DNA of 64,000 bases from NCBI GenBank assembly GCA_965221465.1, contig OZ244892.1:930001-994000 (forward strand), in the 5' to 3' direction. Positions within the stretch are counted from its first letter, which is position 1; each line of letters opens with the position of its first letter. Under the pieces are notes generated by a model. The model saw nothing but the letters and a program-made list of their open reading frames with translations, ran no database searches and had not been told where the DNA came from. A program made the position numbers and the translations under genes. Of the stretch, positions 29,801 through 37,728 are shown piece after piece. The stretch is from Azophilus sp965221465 (GTDB taxonomy: Bacteria > Pseudomonadota > Gammaproteobacteria > Pseudomonadales > Azotimanducaceae).

Positions 29801-30684
29801 CGGCGGACGAAGAGTACGCAGCACTCGACGACAGCGGCGACCCGGGCCTCGGTGCCGCGCTGACCTTCGACCCGGCCGACGACCCGGCAGGCGCGTTTGC
29901 GATTGTCGGTTCCCGTCCCCGGGTAGCTGTTCTGCGGGAACAGGGCGTCAATGGCCAGTTGGAGATGGCCGCTGCATTCGATCGGGCCGGGTTCACCAGC
30001 GTCGATGTGCACATGAGCGATCTCCTGGACGGTTCCGTGAACCTGCTGGATTTTCCGGTAGTCGCCGCGTGCGGCGGGTTTTCCTACGGAGACGTGCTGG
30101 GCGGCGGCGGGGGCTGGGCGAAGAGCATCCTGTTCCACGAACGTGTGCGCGACGCCTTCGCGGCATTCTTTCACGCTGACCGGCTGGCGCTCGGGATCTG
30201 CAACGGTTGCCAGATGATGGCCAACCTGAAGGATTTGATCCCGGCGGCCGACTACTGGCCCCGTTTCGTCAGAAACCGCTCGGATCAATTCGAGGCACGC
30301 ACGGTACTCGTGCGCATCAACCGGGTAGCCTCGCCCTGGCTGGAAGGCATGGTCGGCAGCATCGTCCCGGTGCCCGTTGCCCACGGCGAAGGGCGGGCGG
30401 AATTCCAGAAACCGGAACACCTTGCGGCATTGACGGCCGACGGACAGCTCTGCGCCCAGTACGTGACCGGCCGGCACGCCGTTGCCGGCAACTATCCCGC
30501 CAATCCCAACGGTTCCGCCGACGGCCTGGCGGGAGTCACGGCGGCGGAGGGCCGGGTGCTGGCGATGATGCCCCATCCGGAACGTGTTTTCCGGGCATGC
30601 CAGAACGCCTGGCCCGACCCGGCCTGGCAGGAGGACGGCCCCTGGCTGCGGCTGTTCCGGAATGCCCGAGCGGCCGTCAGCTAG
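26815..30684 (+). CDS. purL: phosphoribosylformylglycinamidine synthase
   Basis: Large single-chain FGAM synthase of the gammaproteobacterial type, fourth step of purine synthesis, cytoplasmic. 1289 residues, normal length. Order: N-terminal PurS-like domain, linker (LMMFAQANSEHCRHKIFNA), two ATP-binding AIRS-like halves (VETHNHPTAIAPYPGAATGS; GGLGNVRPGH; GVGGRDR-type loops), and a C-terminal class I glutamine amidotransferase with ACGGFSYGDVLGGGGGW and the nucleophile Cys in ICNGCQMM. The ATG at 26815 gives the family N-terminus. Confidence 0.98.
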   Translation: MAESLVLAGPPALSKFRLQKLREGLGVAGLYAEYVHLLQVEEPLTADERSRAEALLRYGPVLDLPERQGELRLTVVPRTGTISPWSSKATDIFHICDLSRVVRVERGVRWYSTAPLDEADIGALYDRMTECVIDEDELDTVFASLAPKPLASVPLLTAGADALRQANIDLGLALSEDEIDYLAASFADLGRNPTDVELMMFAQANSEHCRHKIFNASWLVDGDAQSHSLFAMIRNTYAHIDGAGILSAYADNAAVIEGYRNQRFFADPDTRTYGHVDEPVPVLMKVETHNHPTAIAPYPGAATGSGGEIRDEGAVGRGSKPKAGLTGFTTSHLNIPGFAEPWESGVDKPGHIATALDIMLEGPIGGAAFNNEYGRPALAGYFRTFEQADGRGRLRGYHKPVMIAGGLGNVRPGHVRSLPFPPGTRLVVLGGPAMLIGLGGGAASSMASGTSSAELDFASVQRDNAEMQRRCQEVIDACCALGDANPVLLIHDVGAGGLSNALPELVKDGEAGGCFELRDVPNADPGMSPMEIWCNEAQERYVLGIAADGIERFESLCRRERCPYAILGESTAEHKLLLADREFGNRPVDLPLSVLFGKPPKMQRSFRRRLPAVESLDLGDVVLEEAIRRVLGFPAVASKQFLVTIGDRSITGLVGQEQMVGPWQVPVSDVAVTLGGYRTVQGEAMAMGERSPLALIDPAASARMAVGEALTNLVAADLEALERTVLSANWMAASGDEAEEQALFDAVRAVGMELCPALGIAIPVGKDSLSLRTRWQDGGTTREVVAPLTLIVSAFAPVADARRTLTPRLRPATADPAMGGKVEATRLLLVDLGGGRNRLGGSALTQCYRMTGGACPDVDDAHALADALKSVLALSREGRILAFHDRSDGGLLTVLAEMAFAGRLGWDVEIEDEDLLAALFNEELGFVLQVAADDVPEVAQRFGSVRVVDLGAVRVDERLLIRHRGVLRVDAERADWQRRWAEPSYRMQRLRDNPAAADEEYAALDDSGDPGLGAALTFDPADDPAGAFAIVGSRPRVAVLREQGVNGQLEMAAAFDRAGFTSVDVHMSDLLDGSVNLLDFPVVAACGGFSYGDVLGGGGGWAKSILFHERVRDAFAAFFHADRLALGICNGCQMMANLKDLIPAADYWPRFVRNRSDQFEARTVLVRINRVASPWLEGMVGSIVPVPVAHGEGRAEFQKPEHLAALTADGQLCAQYVTGRHAVAGNYPANPNGSADGLAGVTAAEGRVLAMMPHPERVFRACQNAWPDPAWQEDGPWLRLFRNARAAVS

Positions 30685-30720
30685 CGCGCATTATGATTTA
30701 TTCCATGCGAGGGAGACCCA

Positions 30721-31257
30721 ATGCTCTATCAACTGCATGACCGCCGCGTGATTGCGGAAGGAGACTGTTTCGTGGCCCCGAGTGCCGCCGTCATCGGCAG
30801 CGTCAGGCTCGGTCACAACGTCAGTGTCTGGTTCAGCGCCGTGGTGCGCGGCGATGACGAGCCCATCCGCATCGGCGAGAACTCCAATATTCAGGATTGC
30901 GCCGTGGTACACACGGACCCGGGCTATCCGTGCATCGTCGGCAACAACGTCACTATCGGCCACAAGGCGGTGGTGCACGGTTGCGAAATCGGCGACAACA
31001 CCACTGTCGGCATCAACGCGGTCGTGCTGAGCGGTGCGAAGATCGGCAGAAACTGCCTAATCGGCGCAAGCTCGCTGGTCGGCGAGGGCAAGGAGATTCC
31101 GGACAACTCCGTCGTGCTCGGCGCGCCCGGCCGCATCGTCGGCAAGATGACGCCGGAACGCGTCGAACGCTTCGAGCGCAACACCCGTCATTATGTGGAG
31201 AACGGGCGCGCGTTCGCCTCCGGATTGAGTGTTCAGGCATCGGCAGATCGCCCATAG
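30721..31257 (+). CDS. gamma-class carbonic anhydrase-like hexapeptide protein
   Basis: 178-residue left-handed beta-helix protein of the YrdA/CaiE group. Hexapeptide repeats run through residues 15-140, with the three metal-type histidines in VVHTDPG and IGHKAVVHGC, so zinc or other metal binding is likely; carbonic anhydrase activity in this subgroup is often weak or unproven. A GGGAG site precedes the ATG at 30721. It follows purL by 36 bp on the same strand. Confidence 0.92.
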   Translation: MLYQLHDRRVIAEGDCFVAPSAAVIGSVRLGHNVSVWFSAVVRGDDEPIRIGENSNIQDCAVVHTDPGYPCIVGNNVTIGHKAVVHGCEIGDNTTVGINAVVLSGAKIGRNCLIGASSLVGEGKEIPDNSVVLGAPGRIVGKMTPERVERFERNTRHYVENGRAFASGLSVQASADRP

Positions 31258-31467
31258 CGCCAAGCTGCTTGTTGAAGTCGCTCATGCAAAACGCTTGACA
31301 AGCTCCGCCCGCGAGGCGATAAAGCGCGCCATGAACCCGCGAGCCCGCCAACAGCGCCTTTCCCTTCTCCGACTGCTGCTCCTGCCGGCGTAGCCGGCAA
31401 CCATTCGTTCAGACAAGGGCAACTGCCCGACCCAATCCCCCTCCCAACCTGAAACAGCCAGGATTCA

Positions 31468-33177
31468 ATGGTCATGAGCGAGCAATCGACAGCCAGGCGC
31501 GGCACGGCAGCCGGACGGGCCGGCGGCAGCATGCCGTATCACAAATATCGTCCTTTTCGACCCATCGAACTGCCGGAGCGCCAGTGGCCCGGCAAGACCA
31601 TCGAGCGGGCGCCGCGCTGGTGCAGCGTCGACCTGCGCGACGGCAACCAGGCCCTCATAGATCCGATGAACGTCGACGAGAAGCTCTGCATGTACGAGCT
31701 TCTGCTCGAAGTGGGCTTTGCCGAAATCGAGGTCGGTTTTCCGGCTGCCTCGCAACCGGACTTCGATTTCATCCGCCGTATCGTCGACGAGGGACGAATT
31801 CCCGAAGACGTGAGCATCCAGGTGCTCTGCCAGGCCCGGGAAGAACTGATCGAGCGCACCGTGGAGGCACTCGACGGGGCGCCGAACGTCATCTTTCACC
31901 TCTACAACTCCACCTCGGAGTTGCAGCGGCGCGTGGTGTTCGAAATGGACCGCTCGGGCATCATCGACCTGGCGGTGCGTGGCACTCGATTGGTCAGGCA
32001 GGGACTCGGCGCGCTCGATTCCAACATCAGTTTCGAGTATTCCCCCGAGAGCTTCACCGGCACCGAGCTGGAATTCGCCGTGGACATCTGCACGGCCGTA
32101 GCCGAGGAGTGGGGCGCGACGACAGAGAACCCCATCATCGTCAATCTGCCGTCGACCGTGGAAATGGCGACGCCCAATATCTACGCCGACCAGATCGAGT
32201 GGTTCGCCACCCGCTTCCCGCACCGCGACAAGGCGGTAATCAGCCTGCACACGCACAACGACCGGGGAACGGGCATCGCGGCCACCGAACTTGCGCTGAT
32301 GGCGGGTGCCGAGCGGGTGGAGGGAACCCTGTTCGGCAACGGCGAGCGCACCGGCAATTGCGACATCGTCACCATGGCCATGAATCTCTTCAGCCAGGGG
32401 GTCGACCCGCAACTGGATTTCAGCGACATGCCCCGCATCCGCCGCACGGTGGAGGCCATCAACAAGCTGCCGGTCCACGAGCGTCACCCCTATGCCGGCG
32501 ACCTGGTCTTTACGGCCTTCTCGGGCTCCCACCAGGATGCCATCAGGAAGGGCATGGCCAAGGTCGACCGCGACCGGTGGGAGGTGCCCTACCTGCCCAT
32601 CGACCCGAGCGACGTCGGTTCGTCCTACAAGGAAACGGTGCGGGTCAACAGCCAGTCGGGCAAGGGCGGCGTCGGTTTCCTCCTCGAGGAGTACTACGGC
32701 ATCGTGCTGCCCCGAGAGATGCTCAGGGAATTCAGCGGCGTCGTGCAACAGCTGACCGAATCCCTCGACCGGGAGGTCAAGGTTGCGGAAATCTTCCAGG
32801 CCCTGCTCGACGAGTACGCGGTCGAATCCGGGCCCTACCGGCTGGTCGATTTCGACATCCTGACGGGCCGCCATGCCGACCAGCGCTGCATCGCCCGGGT
32901 CGAGGCGTCGGAACAGCAGGTCACCATCGACGGCGAAGGCACCGGCCCCATCGAAGCATTCGTCAACGGCCTGGAGGAAACCCTCAACGAACCGGTCAAC
33001 GTCGTCGAATACCACGAACATGCGTTGACCACGGGCAGCGACGCCAAGGCCATATGCCTCTTGGCCATCGAGGATGCCGGCGGCGGCCGCTGTTACGGTG
33101 TCGGTGTCAGCCGCAACACCATAACGGCATCGCTGCAGGGCGTGATCGCTGCCATGAACCGCCGCTGGCGAAACTGA
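31468..33177 (+). CDS. leuA: 2-isopropylmalate synthase, long actinobacterial-type
   Basis: Condenses acetyl-CoA with 2-oxoisovalerate, the first committed step to leucine. 569 residues, belonging to the LeuA2 form (with YHKYRPF near the N-terminus and WCSVDLRDGNQAL at the barrel start). Metal-binding HTHNDRGTG and the GNGERTGNCD loop are present; residues about 430-569 form the leucine-sensing regulatory domain (DFDILTG...GEGTGPIEAFVNGL). Two ATGs, at 31468 and 31474, share the AGGA site. The 210-bp gap before it holds nothing I can name. Confidence 0.96.
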   Translation: MVMSEQSTARRGTAAGRAGGSMPYHKYRPFRPIELPERQWPGKTIERAPRWCSVDLRDGNQALIDPMNVDEKLCMYELLLEVGFAEIEVGFPAASQPDFDFIRRIVDEGRIPEDVSIQVLCQAREELIERTVEALDGAPNVIFHLYNSTSELQRRVVFEMDRSGIIDLAVRGTRLVRQGLGALDSNISFEYSPESFTGTELEFAVDICTAVAEEWGATTENPIIVNLPSTVEMATPNIYADQIEWFATRFPHRDKAVISLHTHNDRGTGIAATELALMAGAERVEGTLFGNGERTGNCDIVTMAMNLFSQGVDPQLDFSDMPRIRRTVEAINKLPVHERHPYAGDLVFTAFSGSHQDAIRKGMAKVDRDRWEVPYLPIDPSDVGSSYKETVRVNSQSGKGGVGFLLEEYYGIVLPREMLREFSGVVQQLTESLDREVKVAEIFQALLDEYAVESGPYRLVDFDILTGRHADQRCIARVEASEQQVTIDGEGTGPIEAFVNGLEETLNEPVNVVEYHEHALTTGSDAKAICLLAIEDAGGGRCYGVGVSRNTITASLQGVIAAMNRRWRN

Positions 33178-33202
33178 GGCTTGGCCCGATTCGGCGGGAA
33201 CG

Positions 33203-34012
33203 TCATCCGCTGCCGAGCAGTATTTCCAGAACGAATTTGCTGCCGAAGTATCCCAGGAGCAGCAGGGCGAATGCCGAGAGCGTCCAGCGCACGGCGGTGG
33301 CGCCTCGCCAGCCGAAGACGAGGCGTCCCACGAGCAGAACGACATAGACCACCCAGGATGCCGACGACAGCAACGTGTGGTGCACCACGCGCTGAGCGAA
33401 CATGTCGTCCAGGTAGACGAAGCCGCTGACGATGGCGACGGTCAGGCCCGCGAACCCGGCCCAGAGCATGACGAACAGGAGATGCTCCATGGTCTCCAGC
33501 GGTGGCAGGATGCGCAGCGCCAGGATGTGGCTTCTGGCGCGAATGTTGCGTTCGGCGATGCCGACCAGAATCGATTGCAGCGCGGCCATCGCCAGGACGC
33601 TCCAGGCCAGAACCGAGACCAGTGCGTGAACGGCTAGCGCATCGGACATGCCGGCAGCCGATGGCTGCTGCCGTTGCAGGAAGAGTGAGGCCAGGAGCGC
33701 CAGCGCCGACAGGGGAAACAGCAGGACGAACAGGCTGTGCACGGGCCGGGCGATGCCGGCGGCGAGAACCATGGCCAGCACGATCAGGGCAGTCAGGCTG
33801 GCAACGCTGACCAGGCTCAAATTGATGCCCTCGGGCCGCATCGTCGTTTCCAAGGCGGCGATGCCGTGCAACACCAGCGCCGGAATAACCAGAGCCCGCA
33901 CCGCCCACCGCGGCAGCGAGGTGTTTTGTGCGAGAGCCCTCGCCTGCAACCAGGTGCCGGCCAGATACAACAGAATCGCTGCAATCCCGGGGACGATCGG
34001 AGTGAGTGCCAC
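33203..34012 (-). CDS. CcsA/YpjD-like cytochrome c assembly membrane protein
   Basis: About 269 residues with roughly eight membrane helices of the cytochrome c assembly (CcsA/HemX/YpjD) family. Conserved-looking histidines occur in AVHALVSVLAWSV and RVVHHTLLSSASW, consistent with haem handling, but no specific role is known for the YpjD subgroup. I start at a GTG (34010-34012) giving VALTPIVPGIAAILLYL; an in-frame start at 34060 would add 16 residues without family resemblance. In many gammaproteobacteria this gene sits next to ffh, which is absent here. It converges with leuA (25-bp gap). Confidence 0.82.
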   Translation of the reverse strand: MALTPIVPGIAAILLYLAGTWLQARALAQNTSLPRWAVRALVIPALVLHGIAALETTMRPEGINLSLVSVASLTALIVLAMVLAAGIARPVHSLFVLLFPLSALALLASLFLQRQQPSAAGMSDALAVHALVSVLAWSVLAMAALQSILVGIAERNIRARSHILALRILPPLETMEHLLFVMLWAGFAGLTVAIVSGFVYLDDMFAQRVVHHTLLSSASWVVYVVLLVGRLVFGWRGATAVRWTLSAFALLLLGYFGSKFVLEILLGSG

Positions 34013-34144
34013 TGATGCTCCATCAAGCTGAAAACGGCGGGTCGGCGCGACCACAGGCACGGCGGACCCTCGCTGGCGCGTCCATCATACGTCAAGAGCA
34101 GACAACCGGGCCTCACCCGGGCGCACGAGGGAGCAGTTCGTCCA

Positions 34145-34380
34145 TGAAAGATCCCACCCCGGCGCGCCGGGCCGCGGACGTGCAAGCAACAAAGGCATGC
34201 TGGGAGAGAACCGGTGTGCGGTGCGTGTATGCGGCGCTGTTTGGGCTCGTGCTGGCGCCTATCGTAGCGGTAAGCGCCGCCGCCTGGTGCGCCGCATGCA
34301 CGTACCGTATACCGGTTCTCGGCGCCGGATCGAAGCAATGGCTCTCCGCGTCGGTGAGTGCTTTAAAATCAATAACTTGA
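34145..34380 (+). repeat. dispersed repeat family B, copy B1
   Basis: About 236 bp; best-preserved copy. It opens with a GC-rich CCGGCGCGCCGG palindrome and ends in AAAATCAATAACTTGA. Two 30-nt arms, 34206-34235 and 34291-34320, can pair along their full length with only G-U wobbles as deviations, enclosing a 55-nt loop with a smaller internal hairpin. Confidence 0.85.
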
Positions 34381-34538
34381 AAATTTTTGCATGCGAGGGC
34401 TCAGCCCAAGGGCGAGTGGAGCCTGTCGGTGTGCTACTGCCGCCGTGATCACGCCAGGCGACCACGAAATCGCTCTGATTCGCAACCCGCTAACCCGCAA
34501 ATCGCTCGGCGAACCCGAGTCGATCAGACGTTCTTCGA

Positions 34539-34585
34539 GTGTTTCGCTGCCACTGACGGCCGCAGTAGTTTATTCGTGAAGAGGT
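34539..34585 (-). repeat. family A fragment, A3
   Basis: 47 bp matching the left end of family A in inverted orientation (reverse complement holds AAACTACTGCGGCCGTCA and GGCAGCGAAACAC). It ends 70 bp before tRNA-Pro. Confidence 0.65.
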
Positions 34586-34655
34586 TGAGCTAGAATGCGC
34601 GTCCTTGCCGGTAGTCGCCCCGTCGGCCGAGCCACGACGGGCTGGAACCGTAGCG

Positions 34656-34732
34656 CGGAGTGTAGCTCAGCTTGGTAGAGCACTACGTTCGGGACGTAGG
34701 GGCCGGAGGTTCAAATCCTCTCACTCCGACCA
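34656..34732 (+). tRNA. tRNA-Pro (anticodon CGG)
   Basis: 77 nt with encoded CCA. Acceptor arms CGGAGTG and CACTCCG pair fully; the D-arm is TAGCTCAGCTTGGTAGAGCA; the anticodon stem CTACG/CGTAG holds the loop TTCGGGA, so the anticodon is CGG (reads CCG); the T-arm contains GGTTCAAATCC. Confidence 0.97.
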
Positions 34733-34742
34733 ATCCTCGATG

Positions 34743-34788
34743 TCTTGCGAGTTCCGTACCCGGCGCGCCGGGCCGCGGACGTGCTCAG
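34743..34788 (+). repeat. family B fragment, B2
   Basis: About 46 bp matching only the left end of family B (GCGAGTTCCGTACCCGGCGC, then CGGGCCGCGGACGTG). It begins 10 bp after tRNA-Pro and stops where ispB ends, overlapping the ispB stop codon by a few bases. Confidence 0.65.
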
Positions 34789-35831
34789 CACAAACGCGAC
34801 ACCGCGAACCGGGTGACATCCGCCAGTGCGTCCCGGTACCGGTTTGCCGGCAACTCGGCCACGCACTCGAGCGCCAGGCGGCTTTGCTCGAGAGCCGCGT
34901 CATGGGTGTACTGCATCGCACCGCAGGCGTGTACCGCCTCGACCACCTCGTCGAACTGCGCCCTCGATCGCATGCGCAGGGCCTCGCGAACCAGCGACGC
35001 CTGGCTGCGGGTGCCGTTGGCCAAGGTGTGAATCAGGGGCAGCGTCAGCTTGCCTTCAGCCAGGTCGTTGCCGGCGTTCTTGCCCATGACGGCAGCGTCG
35101 CCTGCGTAATCGAGCCAGTCGTCCACGAGTTGATAGGCCATGCCGAAATGCAGGCCGAATCGCCGGTGCGCCTCGACCCGAGAGCGACTCTGGCCGGCGA
35201 GCACGGCGCCGGTGTGGGTTGCCGCCTGGAAGAGCAGGGCGGTCTTCAGGCGAATGGCTTCCAGGTAGGCGCTTTCGTCGACATCGAGATTGCCGATGTT
35301 GGCGAGCTGCATCACTTCGCCTTCGGCAATACGGTTGGTGGCTTCTGCCAGAATGGACAGGATCTCACTGTCATCCAGGGCCACCATGAGCTGGAAGGCG
35401 CGGGAATAGAGGAAATCGCCGACGAGCACGGATGGCGCGTTGCCCCAGCAGGCATTGGCGGTGGGCCGTCCCCTGCGCAGTTCGGAGCGGTCGACCACAT
35501 CGTCGTGCAGCAGGCTTGCGGTATGCAGAAACTCGATCGTTGCGGCAAGCTGGACATGCCGGTCGCCGTCGATGCCACAGCCCCGGGCGCTGAGCAGCAC
35601 GAGCAGCGGCCGCAGGCGCTTGCCGCCGCTGTCGACGATGTACCTGCCGATCTCCTCGACCAGCGCCACATCGGAGGTCAGCTGGGCTGGAATCAGGCGG
35701 TTGATGGCGGCGAAGTCATCGCGCACGAGGCCGAAGACATCGTCCAGGCCCGAGAGCGAGGCCGGTGTGCCGGAAACGTTCTGCGAATGCTCGGAGATGG
35801 CGGTAGCCGGGTTCACGCGTTGTAATCCCAC
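34785..35831 (-). CDS. ispB: octaprenyl (polyprenyl) diphosphate synthase
   Basis: Builds the long isoprenoid tail of ubiquinone. 348 residues from a GTG at 35829-35831. The first aspartate-rich motif is LLHDDVVDRSE and the second is QLVDDWLDY; GGKRLRPLL and EGEVMQL are also typical. About 25 residues precede the conserved start compared with E. coli, so a later start is possible. Divergent from rplU-rpmA-obgE, the standard arrangement in gammaproteobacteria. Confidence 0.95.
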   Translation of the reverse strand: MGLQRVNPATAISEHSQNVSGTPASLSGLDDVFGLVRDDFAAINRLIPAQLTSDVALVEEIGRYIVDSGGKRLRPLLVLLSARGCGIDGDRHVQLAATIEFLHTASLLHDDVVDRSELRRGRPTANACWGNAPSVLVGDFLYSRAFQLMVALDDSEILSILAEATNRIAEGEVMQLANIGNLDVDESAYLEAIRLKTALLFQAATHTGAVLAGQSRSRVEAHRRFGLHFGMAYQLVDDWLDYAGDAAVMGKNAGNDLAEGKLTLPLIHTLANGTRSQASLVREALRMRSRAQFDEVVEAVHACGAMQYTHDAALEQSRLALECVAELPANRYRDALADVTRFAVSRLC

Positions 35832-35912
35832 AACTTCGATTCTAGAATACGCCGCCCTTCGGGCATCGCCCGGTTGCCGGGCGAGGCGCTGCGCGTCAGG
35901 CCATTGAAAGGC

Positions 35913-35941
35913 TTGGCCGAACGTCGGGCGGGCATTGTAAT
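35913..35941 (+). promoter_or_regulatory. candidate rplU promoter
   Basis: TTGGCC (35913-35918) and TGTAAT (35936-35941) are 17 bp apart, about 45 bp before the rplU start, in the ispB/rplU divergent gap. A GC hairpin (CGCCCGG/CCGGGCG, about 35864-35882) lies upstream. Match only. Confidence 0.4.
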
Positions 35942-35986
35942 TCAGCGCAATCGATATTTCAGGCCGAGTGTTTCAGGAGCTAAGTC

Positions 35987-36301
35987 ATGTTTGCGGTTTT
36001 CTCGAGCGGCGGCAAGCAGCACCGGGTGAGCGAGGGCGACGTTCTGAAACTGGAGCGCCTCGATGCCGAGCCCGGCGATGATGTGGTATTCGACAAGGTG
36101 CTGCTGGTGGCCAAAGGCGACGATGTCAGTGTCGGCCGGCCCTATGTCGAAGGCGGCCGCATCGAGGCGGAGGTTCTCGGTCACGACCGGGGCAAGAAGA
36201 TCCGGGTGATCAAGTTCAAGCGGCGCAAGAAATACCTGCGACGCCAGGGCCACCGCCAGTGGTATACCGAGGTGCGCGTTACCGGTATCGTTGCTGCTTG
36301 A
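35987..36301 (+). CDS. rplU: 50S ribosomal protein L21
   Basis: 104-residue L21, binding 23S rRNA in the large subunit. The sequence FAVFSSGGKQHRVSEGDVL at the start and KRRKKYLRRQGHRQWYTEV near the end are diagnostic. An AGGAG site precedes the ATG. First gene of the rplU-rpmA-obgE-proB run. Confidence 0.98.
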   Translation: MFAVFSSGGKQHRVSEGDVLKLERLDAEPGDDVVFDKVLLVAKGDDVSVGRPYVEGGRIEAEVLGHDRGKKIRVIKFKRRKKYLRRQGHRQWYTEVRVTGIVAA

Positions 36302-36323
36302 CCGGGTTCGAGGAGGCTGAAGC

Positions 36324-36584
36324 ATGGCACACAAGAAGGCAGGCGGCAGTACCCGAAACGGCCGTGACTCGCAGTCGAAACGGCTTGGGGTCAAGCGGTT
36401 CGGAGGCCAGTACGTTCGCGCGGGCAACATTCTGGTCCGGCAGCGCGGCACCCGCTTTCATGCGGGAGAGAACGTCGGTTGCGGGCGTGACCATACGCTG
36501 TTCGCGACCCGGGACGGCCACGTCAAGTTTGTGGAAAGGGGCAAGCGCAAGCGCAAGTACGTCGCCGTCGTCCCGACGGTGTAG
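36324..36584 (+). CDS. rpmA: 50S ribosomal protein L27
   Basis: 86 residues, starting MAHKKAGGSTRNGRDSQSKR, the conserved N-terminus that reaches the peptidyl-transferase centre. No cleavable N-terminal extension of the Firmicutes kind. 22 bp after rplU; GGAGG upstream of the ATG. Confidence 0.98.
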   Translation: MAHKKAGGSTRNGRDSQSKRLGVKRFGGQYVRAGNILVRQRGTRFHAGENVGCGRDHTLFATRDGHVKFVERGKRKRKYVAVVPTV

Positions 36585-36618
36585 CCCATGGCCTGTCCCG
36601 GAAGGGCAGGTTTCTCCA

Positions 36619-37728
36619 ATGCAGTTCATCGACGAAGCGACCGTCCATGTGCATGCCGGCCGGGGGGGCGATGGCGCCCTCAGCTTTCGGCGCGAGAAGT
36701 TCGTCGCCCGGGGCGGCCCGGACGGCGGCGATGGCGGCGACGGAGGCGATGTGATCATGGTTGCCGATGCGTCCCTGAACACGCTGGTGGATTTCCGCTA
36801 CCAGCCGCGTTACCGCGCCGGCAACGGCCAGCCGGGCAGCGGGCGCAACAAGACGGGCGCCCACGGTGAGCAATGCGAAATCAGGGTGCCGCTCGGAACC
36901 ACCGTGATCGATGCGGATACCCGGGAGCCGATCGGCGACATCACCGAACCGGGCCAGCGGTTGCTCGTCGCCCGGGGCGGCAGGCATGGGCTCGGCAATA
37001 CCCGCTTCAAGTCCAGCACCAACCGCGCGCCGCGCCGAATCACGCCGGGCGCCCCCGGAGACGAGCGGGAACTGTCGCTGCAATTGAAGCTCCTGGCCGA
37101 TGTGGGGCTGCTCGGCATGCCGAATGCGGGCAAGTCCACCCTGATCGGCGCCATCTCGGCTGCGCGGCCGAAAATCGCCGACTATCCATTCACCACCCTT
37201 GTCCCCAACCTTGGCGTGGTACGCGTCGATGACGAGGCAAGCTTCGTCATGGCGGACATACCGGGCCTGATCGCGGGTGCGTCCACCGGCTCCGGGCTTG
37301 GCGCGCAGTTCCTGCGACACCTGTCCCGGACCCGTCTGCTGCTGCACCTGGTCGATGTGCATCCGCCGGACGGTTCCGACCCGGTGGCCAATGCGGTTGC
37401 CGTGGAAGCGGAACTGGCCGCATACAGCCCCGCCCTGGCCAGGCGCCCGATCTGGCTGGTGCCGACCAAGACGGATCTGGTGGATCGAACGTCCCTGGAC
37501 GCACTGCTCGTACGGCTGCGCAGTCAATGCCCCTCCCGGGAGGTACTGCCCATCTCGGCCGTCGAGCGCCGTGGGCTCGATATCTTGAAGAACCGGGTAA
37601 TGGCCGGACTTGCAGAATTCAGGCAACAGGCCGAGACGGACGAATCGGTAAAGGCTCTCGAAGACGCGTTGACCGAACGCATTCACGAGGATGTTCTCAA
37701 TCGCGCGTTGAATGCCCGGCGTTCCTGA
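36619..37728 (+). CDS. obgE: Obg-family GTPase
   Basis: GTPase acting in large-subunit maturation and stress control. 369 residues from the ATG at 36619 (MQFIDEATVHVHAG). The glycine-rich Obg fold (GGPDGGDGGDGG) fills the first 158 residues; the G domain has GMPNAGKSTL (G1), DIPGLI (G3) and PTKTDL (G4). The frame is open upstream of 36619 but that part overlaps rpmA in another frame. The stop overlaps the proB start (ATGA-type overlap). Confidence 0.97.
   Translation: MQFIDEATVHVHAGRGGDGALSFRREKFVARGGPDGGDGGDGGDVIMVADASLNTLVDFRYQPRYRAGNGQPGSGRNKTGAHGEQCEIRVPLGTTVIDADTREPIGDITEPGQRLLVARGGRHGLGNTRFKSSTNRAPRRITPGAPGDERELSLQLKLLADVGLLGMPNAGKSTLIGAISAARPKIADYPFTTLVPNLGVVRVDDEASFVMADIPGLIAGASTGSGLGAQFLRHLSRTRLLLHLVDVHPPDGSDPVANAVAVEAELAAYSPALARRPIWLVPTKTDLVDRTSLDALLVRLRSQCPSREVLPISAVERRGLDILKNRVMAGLAEFRQQAETDESVKALEDALTERIHEDVLNRALNARRS

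Larger units (their letters stand above)
34013..34655. other. repeat-filled gap before tRNA-Pro
   Basis: Contains family B copy B1 (34145-34380) and a partial inverted family A piece (34539-34585); the rest (34013-34144, 34381-34538) has no gene that I can support. A possible tRNA promoter -10 box (TAGAAT, 34591-34596) lies just after the family A piece, whose end would supply a poor -35 (TTTATT). Confidence 0.5.
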
